Source: CALKCV01 sp964609515 (GTDB taxonomy: Bacteria > Cyanobacteriota > Cyanobacteriia > Cyanobacteriales > Microcoleaceae). From it: a stretch of 64,000 bases of DNA. The position numbers and the translations under genes are program-made. This document shows, piece by piece, positions 51,832 to 59,702 of the stretch. Location of the stretch: assembly GCA_964609515.1 (NCBI GenBank), contig CAZSTZ010000005.1:1-64000 (forward strand), in the 5' to 3' direction. The first letter of the stretch is position 1. Each line of letters opens with the position of its first letter. A model generated the notes under the pieces. The model made no database searches. It was not told the origin of the DNA and saw only the letters and a list, made by a program, of their open reading frames with translations.

Positions 51832-52143
51832 TTTTTTTTGGGAATGGGGAATAGGGAATAGGGAATGGGGAATAGGGAATGGAGAATAAGTTGGTAAAGA
51901 TTTAGCCACAAACTTTAGGTTAAGCTAAGACGCATTTAAAATGCACGGCCCCTGTTGCATGCATGCATGCATGCATGCATGCATGGCTACATCGCAAATG
52001 TCGCTGGGTAGTTTAGATGCTTAACAGCTTATTACCTAGCTGGTAATTTTAAAAAGGTTTTTTGGACTTTTTTGAGGAGTCCAAAAGCCATATTTCTCCA
52101 AGAAAACAATTAAGAAAAAAAATGTAAAGGAGGGAAAAGAGTT
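51832..52143. other. 312-base rpoA-rplQ gap with repeats and hairpins
   Basis: GGGAATAG-type repeats (about 51840-51885), a GCAT tetranucleotide run (51956-51985), ATTACC-TAGCT-GGTAAT (52031-52047) and the hairpin TTTTGGACT...AGTCCAAAA (52060-52086). The rplQ ribosome site AAAGGAGGGA follows. No gene. Confidence 0.7.
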
Positions 52144-52494
52144 ATGCGTCACCGTTGTAAAACGCCCAAACTAGGCAGACCTGCCGATAGCCGTCGCGCC
52201 ATGTTGCGATCGCTGGCTACGGAATTAATCAGACACGGTAGAATTACCACAACCCAAGCCCGGGCCAAAGCAGTGCGATCTGAAGCGGAAAAAATGATTA
52301 GCCTAGCTAAAGATGGCTCTTTGGCAGCGCGCCGACAAGCTCTGGGCTATCTCTACGACAAGAATCTAGTTCACTCTTTATTTGAGGGAGTGCAACAAAA
52401 ATACGGCAGCAGAAATGGGGGATATACTAGAGTTGTGCGAACTGTAAACCGTCGAGGAGATAATGCCAAAATGGCTATTATCGAGCTAGTTTAA
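52144..52494 (+). CDS. rplQ: 50S ribosomal protein L17
   Basis: 116 residues: MRHRCKTPKLGRPADSRRAMLRSLATELIRHGRITTTQARAKAVRSEAEKMI and GYTRVVRTVNRRGDNAKMAIIELV. Strong AGGAGG ribosome site. Confidence 0.97.
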   Translation: MRHRCKTPKLGRPADSRRAMLRSLATELIRHGRITTTQARAKAVRSEAEKMISLAKDGSLAARRQALGYLYDKNLVHSLFEGVQQKYGSRNGGYTRVVRTVNRRGDNAKMAIIELV

Positions 52495-52610
52495 ATCGAT
52501 TTCTGTCAATTGTTAATTGTCAATTGTTAATTGTAAAAAGCTTATAACAATTAAGAACTAACAACTAACAATTAACAAAAGGTGGTAAATTTTGGGTGTG
52601 ATTCAAAATA

Positions 52611-52769
52611 TATAGCAGTCCTATTTGAGTTGTATCCCAAATCTTGCCGCTTTTAGGCAAAAGTCAAGAGTCAAGAGGCAAGAGGCAAGAGGGAAAAGTA
52701 GAGCCAAAAAGAAATTTTCCTATTTTTTTCTACTTTTGAAATTTTGACAACCCATTTAGGATTGCTACA
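52611..52769. mobile_element. Mini-transposon-like element before truA
   Basis: 159 bases with ends TATAGCAGTCCTATTTGAGT and, read on the minus strand, TGTAGCAATCCTAAATGGGT, about 22-base imperfect terminal repeats. It contains GTCAAGA/GGCAAGA heptamers and no frame. It ends ten bases before the truA start, so it probably supplied the present truA leader. Confidence 0.75.
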
Positions 52770-52778
52770 GCACCCCCA

Positions 52779-53600
52779 ATGACCGATTCTAATTGGCAGC
52801 GCGTGGCTTTAGTCATCCAATATCAAGGAACCAACTTTCATGGGTGGCAAAGACAAGTAAAGCAGCGAACGGTTCAGGAAGAAATTGAAAATACCATTTC
52901 GGGTATAGTAGATTCTCCTGTAACTTTGCACGCCGCAGGCAGAACTGATGCTGGAGTTCATGCTGCGGCTCAAGTGGCCCATTTTGATGCTAAGGGTCCA
53001 ATTCCCCCCGAGAAATGGGCCTCCATACTCAACTCCAGACTGCCGCCAGATGTCCTGATTAGGGCCTCTGTAAAGGTAGAGCCTAACTGGCACGCTCGCT
53101 TCTCGGCAATTTCGCGTCGCTATCGCTATATCCTCTATACAGACAAACGACCTAATTTGTTTGTTCGGCCCTTTGTTTGGCATTATTATCGCGCTCCTTT
53201 GGACGAATCCTTAATCCAGGAAGCTTTAAATCCGCTAATTGGCCATCATAATTTAGCAGCTTTTCAAAGGGCAGGCTCTTCTCGTCCTCATTCTTGGGTG
53301 GAAGTGCAAGAGGTAGAATGCCTCAGACAAGGGCCGTTCGTAACGATAGAAGTTCAAGCAAGTGGATTTCTCTATGGCATGATGCGACTGCTGGTGGGAA
53401 TGCTGGTTCTAGTGGGGTGTCAGGAGCGATCGCTGGATAACTTTAAAGAAATTTGGGTCGAAAGACGCCGCGAAGTTGTCAAATATGCGGCCCCAGCTTG
53501 TGGCCTGTGTCTGTTGCGAGTTGGCTATCCAGATTTTCCCTGTCCGCCGGCAGTTTGGTACGACACCATGCCCAAATTTGTATTAGGGAATGGGGAATAG
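52779..53600 (+). CDS. truA: tRNA pseudouridine(38-40) synthase
   Basis: 273 residues. WQRVALVIQYQGTNFHGWQRQVKQRTVQEEIE, catalytic Asp in HAAGRTDAGVHAAAQVAHF, then SAISRRYRYILYTDKRPNLF and GFLYGMMRLLVGMLVLVG. It modifies uridines 38-40 in tRNA anticodon arms. Located after rplQ as in other cyanobacteria. The last five residues (LGNGE) and stop are read from the GGGAATGGGGAATAG repeat that fills the next 50 bases. Confidence 0.95.
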   Translation: MTDSNWQRVALVIQYQGTNFHGWQRQVKQRTVQEEIENTISGIVDSPVTLHAAGRTDAGVHAAAQVAHFDAKGPIPPEKWASILNSRLPPDVLIRASVKVEPNWHARFSAISRRYRYILYTDKRPNLFVRPFVWHYYRAPLDESLIQEALNPLIGHHNLAAFQRAGSSRPHSWVEVQEVECLRQGPFVTIEVQASGFLYGMMRLLVGMLVLVGCQERSLDNFKEIWVERRREVVKYAAPACGLCLLRVGYPDFPCPPAVWYDTMPKFVLGNGE

Positions 53601-53652
53601 GGAATGGGGAATAGGGAATGGGGAATGGGGAATAGGGAATGGGGAATAGGGA
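53583..53652. repeat. GGGAATGGGGAATA tandem repeat
   Basis: About five copies of GGGAATAGGGAATGGGGAAT-type units beginning in the last codons of truA. Confidence 0.9.
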
Positions 53653-53719
53653 AGAGGGAATAACTACTTCGTGACACCCAAGCAAATTAATAGCAGCCAA
53701 TACCGAAAATCCAACAATT

Positions 53720-54175
53720 ATGAATAAAACTCACGTTCCATCAATAGACTCCCTAGACCATAAATGGTTCGTCGTCGATGCCGAAGGCCAACGTCTGGGG
53801 AGACTTGCCAGCGAAATCGCCCAAATTATCAGGGGTAAAAACAAACCAAACTTCACTCCCCACCTAGATACGGGGGATTTTGTCATTGTAGTTAATGCTG
53901 AAAAAGTAGAAGTAACTGGCAAAAAACGCAATCAGAAAATCTATCGCCGCCATTCCGGGAGACCGGGTGGCATGAAAACAGAGACTTTTGCTAAATTGCA
54001 AGCTCGTTTGCCGGAACGAATCATCGAAGAAGCAGTTAAGGGGATGCTACCGAAAACATCTTTGGGAAGAAAACTATTTACCAAACTCAAGGTTTATACC
54101 GGACCAAACCATCCCCACGAAGCTCAACAACCGGAACAATTAACAATTAACACTACGCCAAAAGGAGAAAATTAA
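53720..54175 (+). CDS. rplM: 50S ribosomal protein L13
   Basis: 151 residues: WFVVDAEGQRLGRLASEIAQIIRGKNKPNFTPHLDTGDFVIVVNAEKVEVTGKK and RHSGRPGGMKTETFAKL. The stop overlaps the rpsI start (TAATG). Confidence 0.97.
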   Translation: MNKTHVPSIDSLDHKWFVVDAEGQRLGRLASEIAQIIRGKNKPNFTPHLDTGDFVIVVNAEKVEVTGKKRNQKIYRRHSGRPGGMKTETFAKLQARLPERIIEEAVKGMLPKTSLGRKLFTKLKVYTGPNHPHEAQQPEQLTINTTPKGEN

Positions 54176-54585
54176 TGCAAGCAACAAGTAACGACCGGGC
54201 AGTCTATTGGGGCACTGGGCGCCGCAAATCTTCGATCGCCCGAGTCCGCTTGGTGCCGGGTAACGGCAAAATCAGAATCAACGGTAAAGAAGGGGAATAT
54301 TACTTACAAAATAATCCTTCTTACGTTTCTGCGGTTAAGGCCCCGCTAGAAAGCTTGGGTTTAGAAAACGATTACGATGTTCTCGTGAGAGCTGAGGGGG
54401 GCGGTTTAACCGGTCAGGCCGATTCTATTAAGTTGGGGGTGGCTAGAGCGTTGTGCGAGTTAGACCCCGAAAACCGCAAACCTCTGAAAATTGAGGGGTA
54501 TTTGACTCGGGATCCTCGCGCTAAAGAACGGAAAAAGTACGGTTTGCGCAAGGCTCGCAAGGCTCCTCAATACTCCAAGCGTTAA
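54175..54585 (+). CDS. rpsI: 30S ribosomal protein S9
   Basis: 136 residues: YWGTGRRKSSIARVRLVPGNGKIRINGKEGEYYLQ, DSIKLGVARALCEL, and the C-terminal DPRAKERKKYGLRKARKAPQYSKR that reaches the P-site tRNA. Coupled to rplM. Confidence 0.97.
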   Translation: MQATSNDRAVYWGTGRRKSSIARVRLVPGNGKIRINGKEGEYYLQNNPSYVSAVKAPLESLGLENDYDVLVRAEGGGLTGQADSIKLGVARALCELDPENRKPLKIEGYLTRDPRAKERKKYGLRKARKAPQYSKR

Positions 54586-55230
54586 CATTTGTTAATGGTC
54601 AATTGTTAATTGTCAATGGTTAATTGTTAATTGGCTGTGAAGCTCGCGGTAACAGGCAAGATGCCTGTTCTACGGTGAGCTACTAAGGACAGTTGTCATT
54701 GAGAGAATGTCAAAAAATGAGAACCAATGGTTCTCAAAAAAGTCCGCAATTGCGGACAAAAAAATGAGAACCAATGGTTCTCAAAAAAGTCCGCAATTGC
54801 GGACAAAAAATGGACATAAAAAGTTAACTGCCCAAAAAAGTGCAACCCAATCAAATTGCACAAAATTTAAGTTAACGGCCCCAAAAAGTCCGCAATTGCG
54901 GACAAAAATTGGACATAAAAAGTTAACTGCTCAAAAAAGTGCAACCCAATCAAATTGCACAAAAATTGGACATAAAAAGTTAACGGCCCCAAAAAGTCCG
55001 CAATTGCGGACAAAAATTGGACATAAAAAGTTAACTGCTCAAAAAAGTGCAACCCAATCAAATTGCACAAAATTCAAGTTAAGGGCCCAATTGTTAGTAG
55101 AACAGGCGTCTCGCCTGTTAATAATTAAGCGCCTATCTGACCTTAACAATTAACAATTAGCAATTGACAATTGACAATTGACAATTAACAATTAACCTAA
55201 TAGTCCACATAATATTTGAGAGTAAAAAAA
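54586..55230. other. 645-base gap between rpsI and rpmE
   Basis: From left to right: TTAATTG repeats, a TGCCTG palindrome (54650-54673), the palindrome/A-tract array (54707-55093), a second TGCCTG palindrome (55097-55120) and more AATTGAC repeats. I see no real gene, although one strand stays open through the array. Confidence 0.7.
54707..55093. repeat. Array of different palindromes separated by A-tracts
   Basis: Modules: A, TGAGAACCAATGGTTCTCA (54718-54736, 54765-54783); B, GTCCGCAATTGCGGAC (54742, 54789, 54888, 54996; each 16 bases); C, GGACATAAAAAGTTAAC followed by TGC or GGCC; D, GTGCAA...TTGCAC with a ten-base loop (three copies); E, AAGTTAACGGCCC-like. They are joined by four to seven A. 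Order is A B A B C D E B C D C B C D E, with a 108-base period in the second half. Confidence 0.9.
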
Positions 55231-55488
55231 ATGCCTAAAGCTGATATTCATCCAAAGTGGTATCCAGAAGCGAAAGTTTATTGCAACGGCGAAGTTGTAA
55301 TGACAGTTGGTTCGACTCAACCAGAAATTCATGTTGATGTCTGGTCGGGAAATCATCCTTTCTATACTGGTACTCAAAAAATCATTGATACTGAAGGACG
55401 AGTAGAACGTTTCCTTCGTAAATACGGCATGATGGATTCCAGTCAAGATACTGGTTCAGATTCTAATAAGGATAAAAATAAAAAGTAG
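55231..55488 (+). CDS. rpmE: 50S ribosomal protein L31
   Basis: 85 residues from ATG at 55231 (MPKADIHPKWYPEAKVYCNGEVVMTVGSTQPEIHVDVWSGNHPFYTGTQKI). Only one Cys remains, so it is the zinc-free form. Polar, Lys/Asp-rich tail. An in-frame ATG five codons upstream is not favoured. Confidence 0.94.
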   Translation: MPKADIHPKWYPEAKVYCNGEVVMTVGSTQPEIHVDVWSGNHPFYTGTQKIIDTEGRVERFLRKYGMMDSSQDTGSDSNKDKNKK

Positions 55489-55512
55489 CGATTGTCTCAG
55501 CGGTCAAAACTC

Positions 55513-55576
55513 TTTGCCAGTAGAACAGCTCATGTTGCCTGTTCTAACAGCTCATGTTGCCTGTTCTACTGGCAAA
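55513..55576. repeat. Large palindrome after rpmE
   Basis: Perfect 16-base arms TTTGCCAGTAGAACAG / CTGTTCTACTGGCAAA enclosing two copies of CTCATGTTGCCTGTTCT. A TGCCTG-family element; may act as 3' end structure of rpmE mRNA. Confidence 0.85.
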
Positions 55577-55670
55577 GTTGGTGAATTTTTTAGCAATTAG
55601 GAATTAGAGTTCTGAAAAGCTTTATTTCCTATTATTTAATACCCAATCAAAAATTAAAAATTAAAAGACC

Positions 55671-56780
55671 ATGACTGAGACATATCTGCTGGAAAAATTA
55701 AAATCTGTCGAGCAAACTTTTAACGAACTAACTCGACGTTTGGCGGATCCAGATGTTGCTTGCGATCCCAACGAATATCAAAAAGTAGCTAAAGCTCGTT
55801 CTTCTTTGGAGGAAGTAGTCACTACTTTTGGAGAGTGGAAAAACACAGAAGAAGAATTAAAAGGTGCTAAAGAGGTACTTAAGGAAGCAGGAGGCGACTC
55901 CGATCTGCAAGAGATGGCCAAGCTAGAGGTTGACGAATTGAGTGCCAGCTTAGAACAACTGGAAAACCGCTTGAAAATTTTGCTGCTGCCACAGGATCCC
56001 AACGACGACAAAAATATCATGTTGGAGATCAGGGCGGGTACTGGTGGAGATGAGGCAAGTATCTGGGCGGGGGATCTGGTAAGGATGTACTCTCGTTATG
56101 CAGAAACTCAAAATTGGAAGGTAAAGTTGTTGAGCGAGTCAACGGCGGATATGGGAGGCTTTAAAGAGGCTATTCTGGAAATTCAGGGCGACCAGGTTTA
56201 TAGCAAGTTGAAATTTGAGGCCGGGGTTCATCGAGTCCAGAGGGTGCCGGTGACTGAAGCGGGCGGACGGGTTCACACTTCTACTGCAACTGTGGCGGTG
56301 ATGCCAGAGGTGGATGAGGTGGAGGTGGAGATCGATCCGACGGAGATAGAAGTTTCTACTGCTCGTTCTGGTGGTGCTGGGGGACAGAACGTGAATAAGG
56401 TGGAAACGGCGGTAGATTTGTTTCACAAACCGACGGGTATTAGGATTTTCTGTACTGAGGAGCGGAGTCAGTTAAAGAACAAGGAACGAGCGATGCAAAT
56501 TTTAAGGGCCAAACTTTACGAGATTAAGTTGCACGAACAACAGGAAGCTGTCACTTCGATGCGGCGATCGCAGGTTGGTACCGGCTCGCGTTCTGAAAAA
56601 ATCCGTACCTACAACTATAAGGATAATCGGGCTACGGACCACCGTTTGGGTAATAATTTTTCTCTAGCTCCCGTTCTAGAAGGAGATTTGGAAAATATTA
56701 TTCAATCTTGCATTTCTCAAGACCAACAGGAACGGTTGCAAGAATTGGCCGCTTCGACTTCTAGTCCGGTTTCAGTGTAA
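55671..56780 (+). CDS. prfA: Peptide chain release factor 1
   Basis: 369 residues. The catalytic GGQ is in RSGGAGGQNVNKVETAVDL. The stop-codon recognition P-x-T motif appears in HRVQRVPVTEAGGRVHTSTATVAVMPE, within the conserved RF1/RF2 block. C-terminal RTYNYKDNRATDHRLGNNFSLAPVLEGD. It ends translation at UAA and UAG. Last gene of the ribosomal block. Confidence 0.95.
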   Translation: MTETYLLEKLKSVEQTFNELTRRLADPDVACDPNEYQKVAKARSSLEEVVTTFGEWKNTEEELKGAKEVLKEAGGDSDLQEMAKLEVDELSASLEQLENRLKILLLPQDPNDDKNIMLEIRAGTGGDEASIWAGDLVRMYSRYAETQNWKVKLLSESTADMGGFKEAILEIQGDQVYSKLKFEAGVHRVQRVPVTEAGGRVHTSTATVAVMPEVDEVEVEIDPTEIEVSTARSGGAGGQNVNKVETAVDLFHKPTGIRIFCTEERSQLKNKERAMQILRAKLYEIKLHEQQEAVTSMRRSQVGTGSRSEKIRTYNYKDNRATDHRLGNNFSLAPVLEGDLENIIQSCISQDQQERLQELAASTSSPVSV

Positions 56781-56833
56781 TTCTGGGGGAGCGTTTGAAG
56801 GTAAAAAACTAGGGTAATATTGAGAAATGAAAA

Positions 56834-56868
56834 AGGCGATCGCTCTGGTGGGGCGATCGCTTTTTTTA
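56834..56868 (+). terminator. Terminator built from two HIP1 octamers
   Basis: GCGATCGC (56836-56843), loop TCTGGTGGG, GCGATCGC (56853-56860), then seven T. A clean intrinsic terminator 55 bases after prfA. Confidence 0.8.
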
Positions 56869-57004
56869 TATAGGGATTGATGCATAATTTCTCATCAACA
56901 TACTCCTGCAATCAATCTATGGTTTTCGGCACAGCTAGAATGGGATTGCTATATTGTATTTTACTCGTACAAATCGATAATCAAAAAAACACGGAGGTCA
57001 AGGG

Positions 57005-57484
57005 ATGGCATCTACCAATGAAGATTCTTGGGAATGCGGCATGGGTTTTTACATACCTGTTTTGCATGAAGGGGAATTAATTGGATATTGCAAACCAGAA
57101 TATGCCGAACAGATAGTGGAAGTCCTCAACGACGAGGAAAGACTGCAAAAAGCACTGCGACTTGCCTGTTTGGACTTAATTCGGAAAGCGGGTGGCAAAA
57201 GGAGTAAAGTTGACGATTTGGTAAAAAAATACATGACTCTTGCCAAAAGGCCAAAATTCGGTCCGAGAGCGATCGCTCTTTTGTTGCGGGAGAGGCAAGA
57301 GCAATTAAAAGTCAGCGCCCCAGAGTTTATTAAATTCTGCGATATTCATAAAATCTCCCCAGAAGACCTCAAGAATATTTATGCAGGCAAACCAATCGAG
57401 CCCGGTTTAATCGCACCCATCGCCCGAATTTTAGGAAAAACATCGACAGAAGTGCAGACAATTCTCGAAGGTCATTTAGAGTAA
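57005..57484 (+). CDS. Hypothetical protein with helical C-terminal half
   Basis: 159 residues, not recognised. It starts MASTNEDSWECGMGFYIPVLHEGELIGYC with ribosome site GGAGG at the right spacing. Residues about 100-155 (SAPEFIKFCDIHKISPEDLKNIYAGKPIEPGLIAPIARILGKTSTEVQTIL) look like a Cro/C1-type helix-turn-helix bundle, which would make it DNA-binding, but this is only a resemblance. No membrane segments. It stands alone after the prfA terminator. Confidence 0.65.
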   Translation: MASTNEDSWECGMGFYIPVLHEGELIGYCKPEYAEQIVEVLNDEERLQKALRLACLDLIRKAGGKRSKVDDLVKKYMTLAKRPKFGPRAIALLLRERQEQLKVSAPEFIKFCDIHKISPEDLKNIYAGKPIEPGLIAPIARILGKTSTEVQTILEGHLE

Positions 57485-57502
57485 TTTAGGGTTTGTTTTC
57501 TT

Positions 57503-58387
57503 TCAACTGTCAAATAATCTACTGTCAATGCCGATAACTTCCTGAAGATTAGCATCGATGAGATTTGCCTCGTTGAGGTTAGTTTTTCGAAGATTAGCTC
57601 CTCGAAGATTAGCTCCTTTTAAATCTGCTCCAGTTAGATTAGATTTACTGAAGTTAGCTCCTCTGAAGTTAGCTAAGGTTAAGTTAGCTTGCTGAAGTTG
57701 GACTTTGCTGAGATTAGCAAATCTCAAATCTGCGTTATAAAGGTCGCTTGCTTGCAAAGATGCCCCCAATAAATAAGCTCCATGAAGGCGAGCTTCTCTG
57801 AGAGAAGCTCCGTCAAGTTTAGCGCCGTATAAATAAGCTGATATGAGTAGTGTTTTATAAAGGTTAGCATTAGCAATATTGGCATTACTAAGGTTAGCTT
57901 CTACTAAATCTGCTTCGCTTAGATTGCTTCTTACTAAAGTTGCACTGCTCAAATCTGCATGGCGTAAATCAGCTTTTTGCAGGTCGGTAGCAATTAAATT
58001 AGTATTAATTAAATCGGCATCTTTTAAATTAGCTAATTTTAGAGATGCTGAGATGAGATTAGCTTCGTTTAAAATTGCGTATTGGAGGTTAGCTGAAGTA
58101 AAGTTAGCAGCGATCGCTTCTACTTTAGTGAAGCTGGCATCCATTAATTCGGCTTGTTCTAAGTTAGCATTACTGAGGTTAGCGTTGCTCAGATCTGCCG
58201 ATATTAGCGTACTAAAAGAAAGGTCTGCTTTTCTGAAGTTAACTCCTTGGAGATTTGCGCCTTGGAGGTTGGCAAATCTGAGGTGAGCTTCTCCTAATTC
58301 TGGTTCTATATTTGGGTTATTTTCTCTCCATTGATTCCAGATTCTCGAACCTCGTTGAAGTATGGATAAATGTTCTATGTTGCTCAT
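57503..58387 (-). CDS. Pentapeptide-repeat protein
   Basis: 294 residues. After about 30 residues (MSNIEHLSILQRGSRIWNQWRENNP) the rest is about 50 A(N/D)L-x-x pentapeptides (ANLQGANLQGVNFRKADLS...). These fold as a right-handed quadrilateral beta helix. Function varies, from DNA mimicry to lumen proteins, and cannot be read here; no signal peptide or membrane segment. Converges on the hypothetical gene at 57005. Confidence 0.9.
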   Translation of the reverse strand: MSNIEHLSILQRGSRIWNQWRENNPNIEPELGEAHLRFANLQGANLQGVNFRKADLSFSTLISADLSNANLSNANLEQAELMDASFTKVEAIAANFTSANLQYAILNEANLISASLKLANLKDADLINTNLIATDLQKADLRHADLSSATLVRSNLSEADLVEANLSNANIANANLYKTLLISAYLYGAKLDGASLREARLHGAYLLGASLQASDLYNADLRFANLSKVQLQQANLTLANFRGANFSKSNLTGADLKGANLRGANLRKTNLNEANLIDANLQEVIGIDSRLFDS

Positions 58388-58531
58388 GGGAATAGTTTAT
58401 TTGTCAGTTGTTAGTTGTTAGTTGTTAGTTGCAAAAAGAGTTTTTTTTGATTCAACGCTACCGGTCTTCTTACTATTACCCATTACCTATTACCTATTAC
58501 CAAAAAAAAATTATTTAATAACAAGACTGCT

Positions 58532-59620
58532 TCAAACTGGAAGATAAACTCGTACCGTAGTTTGTCGGTGGGGAACGCTTTCAATAGTTAATTTTCCTCC
58601 AAATATTTCGGCGATATATTTAGCTAAAATCAAACCCAATCCGGTGCCTTGCTGTTCGTAAAGTTTGCGCTCGAATTGCATATAAGCTCCTATTCTAGAA
58701 ATTTGCTCTGGTGTCATGCCTCTGCCCTGGTTAGTGACTGATAGCATAAACGTGTCTTCTGCCACAGAAGTAGAGAGAATAACAGGAGTGCCCTTTGCAG
58801 AGAATTTAAAAGCATTATCTAACAATTCTTCAACTATTTTAATCAGTCGATTTTCGGCAATAGAAACCGTATAATCTTGGATATTTATCTGCAAATCTTG
58901 TTCTCTTTCAGCTTGTTTTGCTTGTTGCATGGCGCGGTATTGAACAACGGGTTCTAGAGAGTAAGTTTTAGATTGACGGATAGCTGCAACTCGTTCTGGG
59001 TTTTGGGCTATTAACTCAAGTTCTGCATAGAGCAAAAAGTTCTGAATTAAGCGATATAAGCGCTTGCCACCCGATAATATTTCTTCCAACATTTCCCTAA
59101 CTTCATGTGGTTCTAATTCTTCAAATTGATGAAGCAAAACTTCTGTAAAACCCATAATGCCATTGAGAGGGGTTCGCAGTTCGTGAGGTAAAGAATGAAT
59201 GATATTGCTGCGCAACTCTTCGAGTTTTTCTTGGGATTGTTTGTGAAAGGTTGCGTGTTTTTCCAGACGAGTACCGATGGCCGCCATTAATTCCTTAGCC
59301 GTACAAGGTTTTACCAAATAATCATCGGCCCCTAATTCCATTCCTTTTCGGGTATCCGCTCTTTCGGCTTTAGCTGTCAAAAATAGAAAGGGAATTGTAG
59401 CTGTTGCTGCCTGGGAATGTAATGCTTGTAAAACTCCATAACCATCAATTTCTGGCATCATTACGTCGCATAAAATTAAATCTGGCAAAATTTCTGTTGC
59501 TAATTTGATTCCTACTTTTCCATTTTCTGCGCCAAAAGCTTCAAAGTCCTCAGCATCTAGCAAGTCTAAAATATTTTCTCTGATAGATTCTTCATCTTCA
59601 ATTACTAATATTTTTTTCAT
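58532..59620 (-). CDS. Receiver-histidine kinase hybrid
   Basis: 362 residues from ATG at 59620 (MKKILVIEDEESIRENILDLL); GGGAA lies just upstream, and an ATG three codons earlier is possible. Receiver with Asp in LILCDVMMPEIDGYG and Lys in YLVKPC; HisKA with His in HSLPHELRTPLNGIMGF; HATPase with VEELLDNAFKFS and GTGLGLILAKYIAEIFGG. No membrane segment. The receiver-first order is typical of relay kinases in cyanobacteria. It follows the second hybrid kinase by 80 bases and may be its partner. Confidence 0.9.
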   Translation of the reverse strand: MKKILVIEDEESIRENILDLLDAEDFEAFGAENGKVGIKLATEILPDLILCDVMMPEIDGYGVLQALHSQAATATIPFLFLTAKAERADTRKGMELGADDYLVKPCTAKELMAAIGTRLEKHATFHKQSQEKLEELRSNIIHSLPHELRTPLNGIMGFTEVLLHQFEELEPHEVREMLEEILSGGKRLYRLIQNFLLYAELELIAQNPERVAAIRQSKTYSLEPVVQYRAMQQAKQAEREQDLQINIQDYTVSIAENRLIKIVEELLDNAFKFSAKGTPVILSTSVAEDTFMLSVTNQGRGMTPEQISRIGAYMQFERKLYEQQGTGLGLILAKYIAEIFGGKLTIESVPHRQTTVRVYLPV

Positions 59621-59702
59621 TTCCCACATTGTTAATTATTAATTGTTAATTGTTAATCGACATAGCATTTATAGTTTTGATAACGGGAATGTTTTCGGTA
59701 AC

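Noticed and set aside
54707..55153. An open frame of about 148 codons through the palindrome array, and a 67-codon frame on the other strand
   Set aside because: The frame is open only because the modules lack stops. The translation is a low-complexity repeat of Lys/Thr/Ser with no ribosome site, and both strands are equally open.
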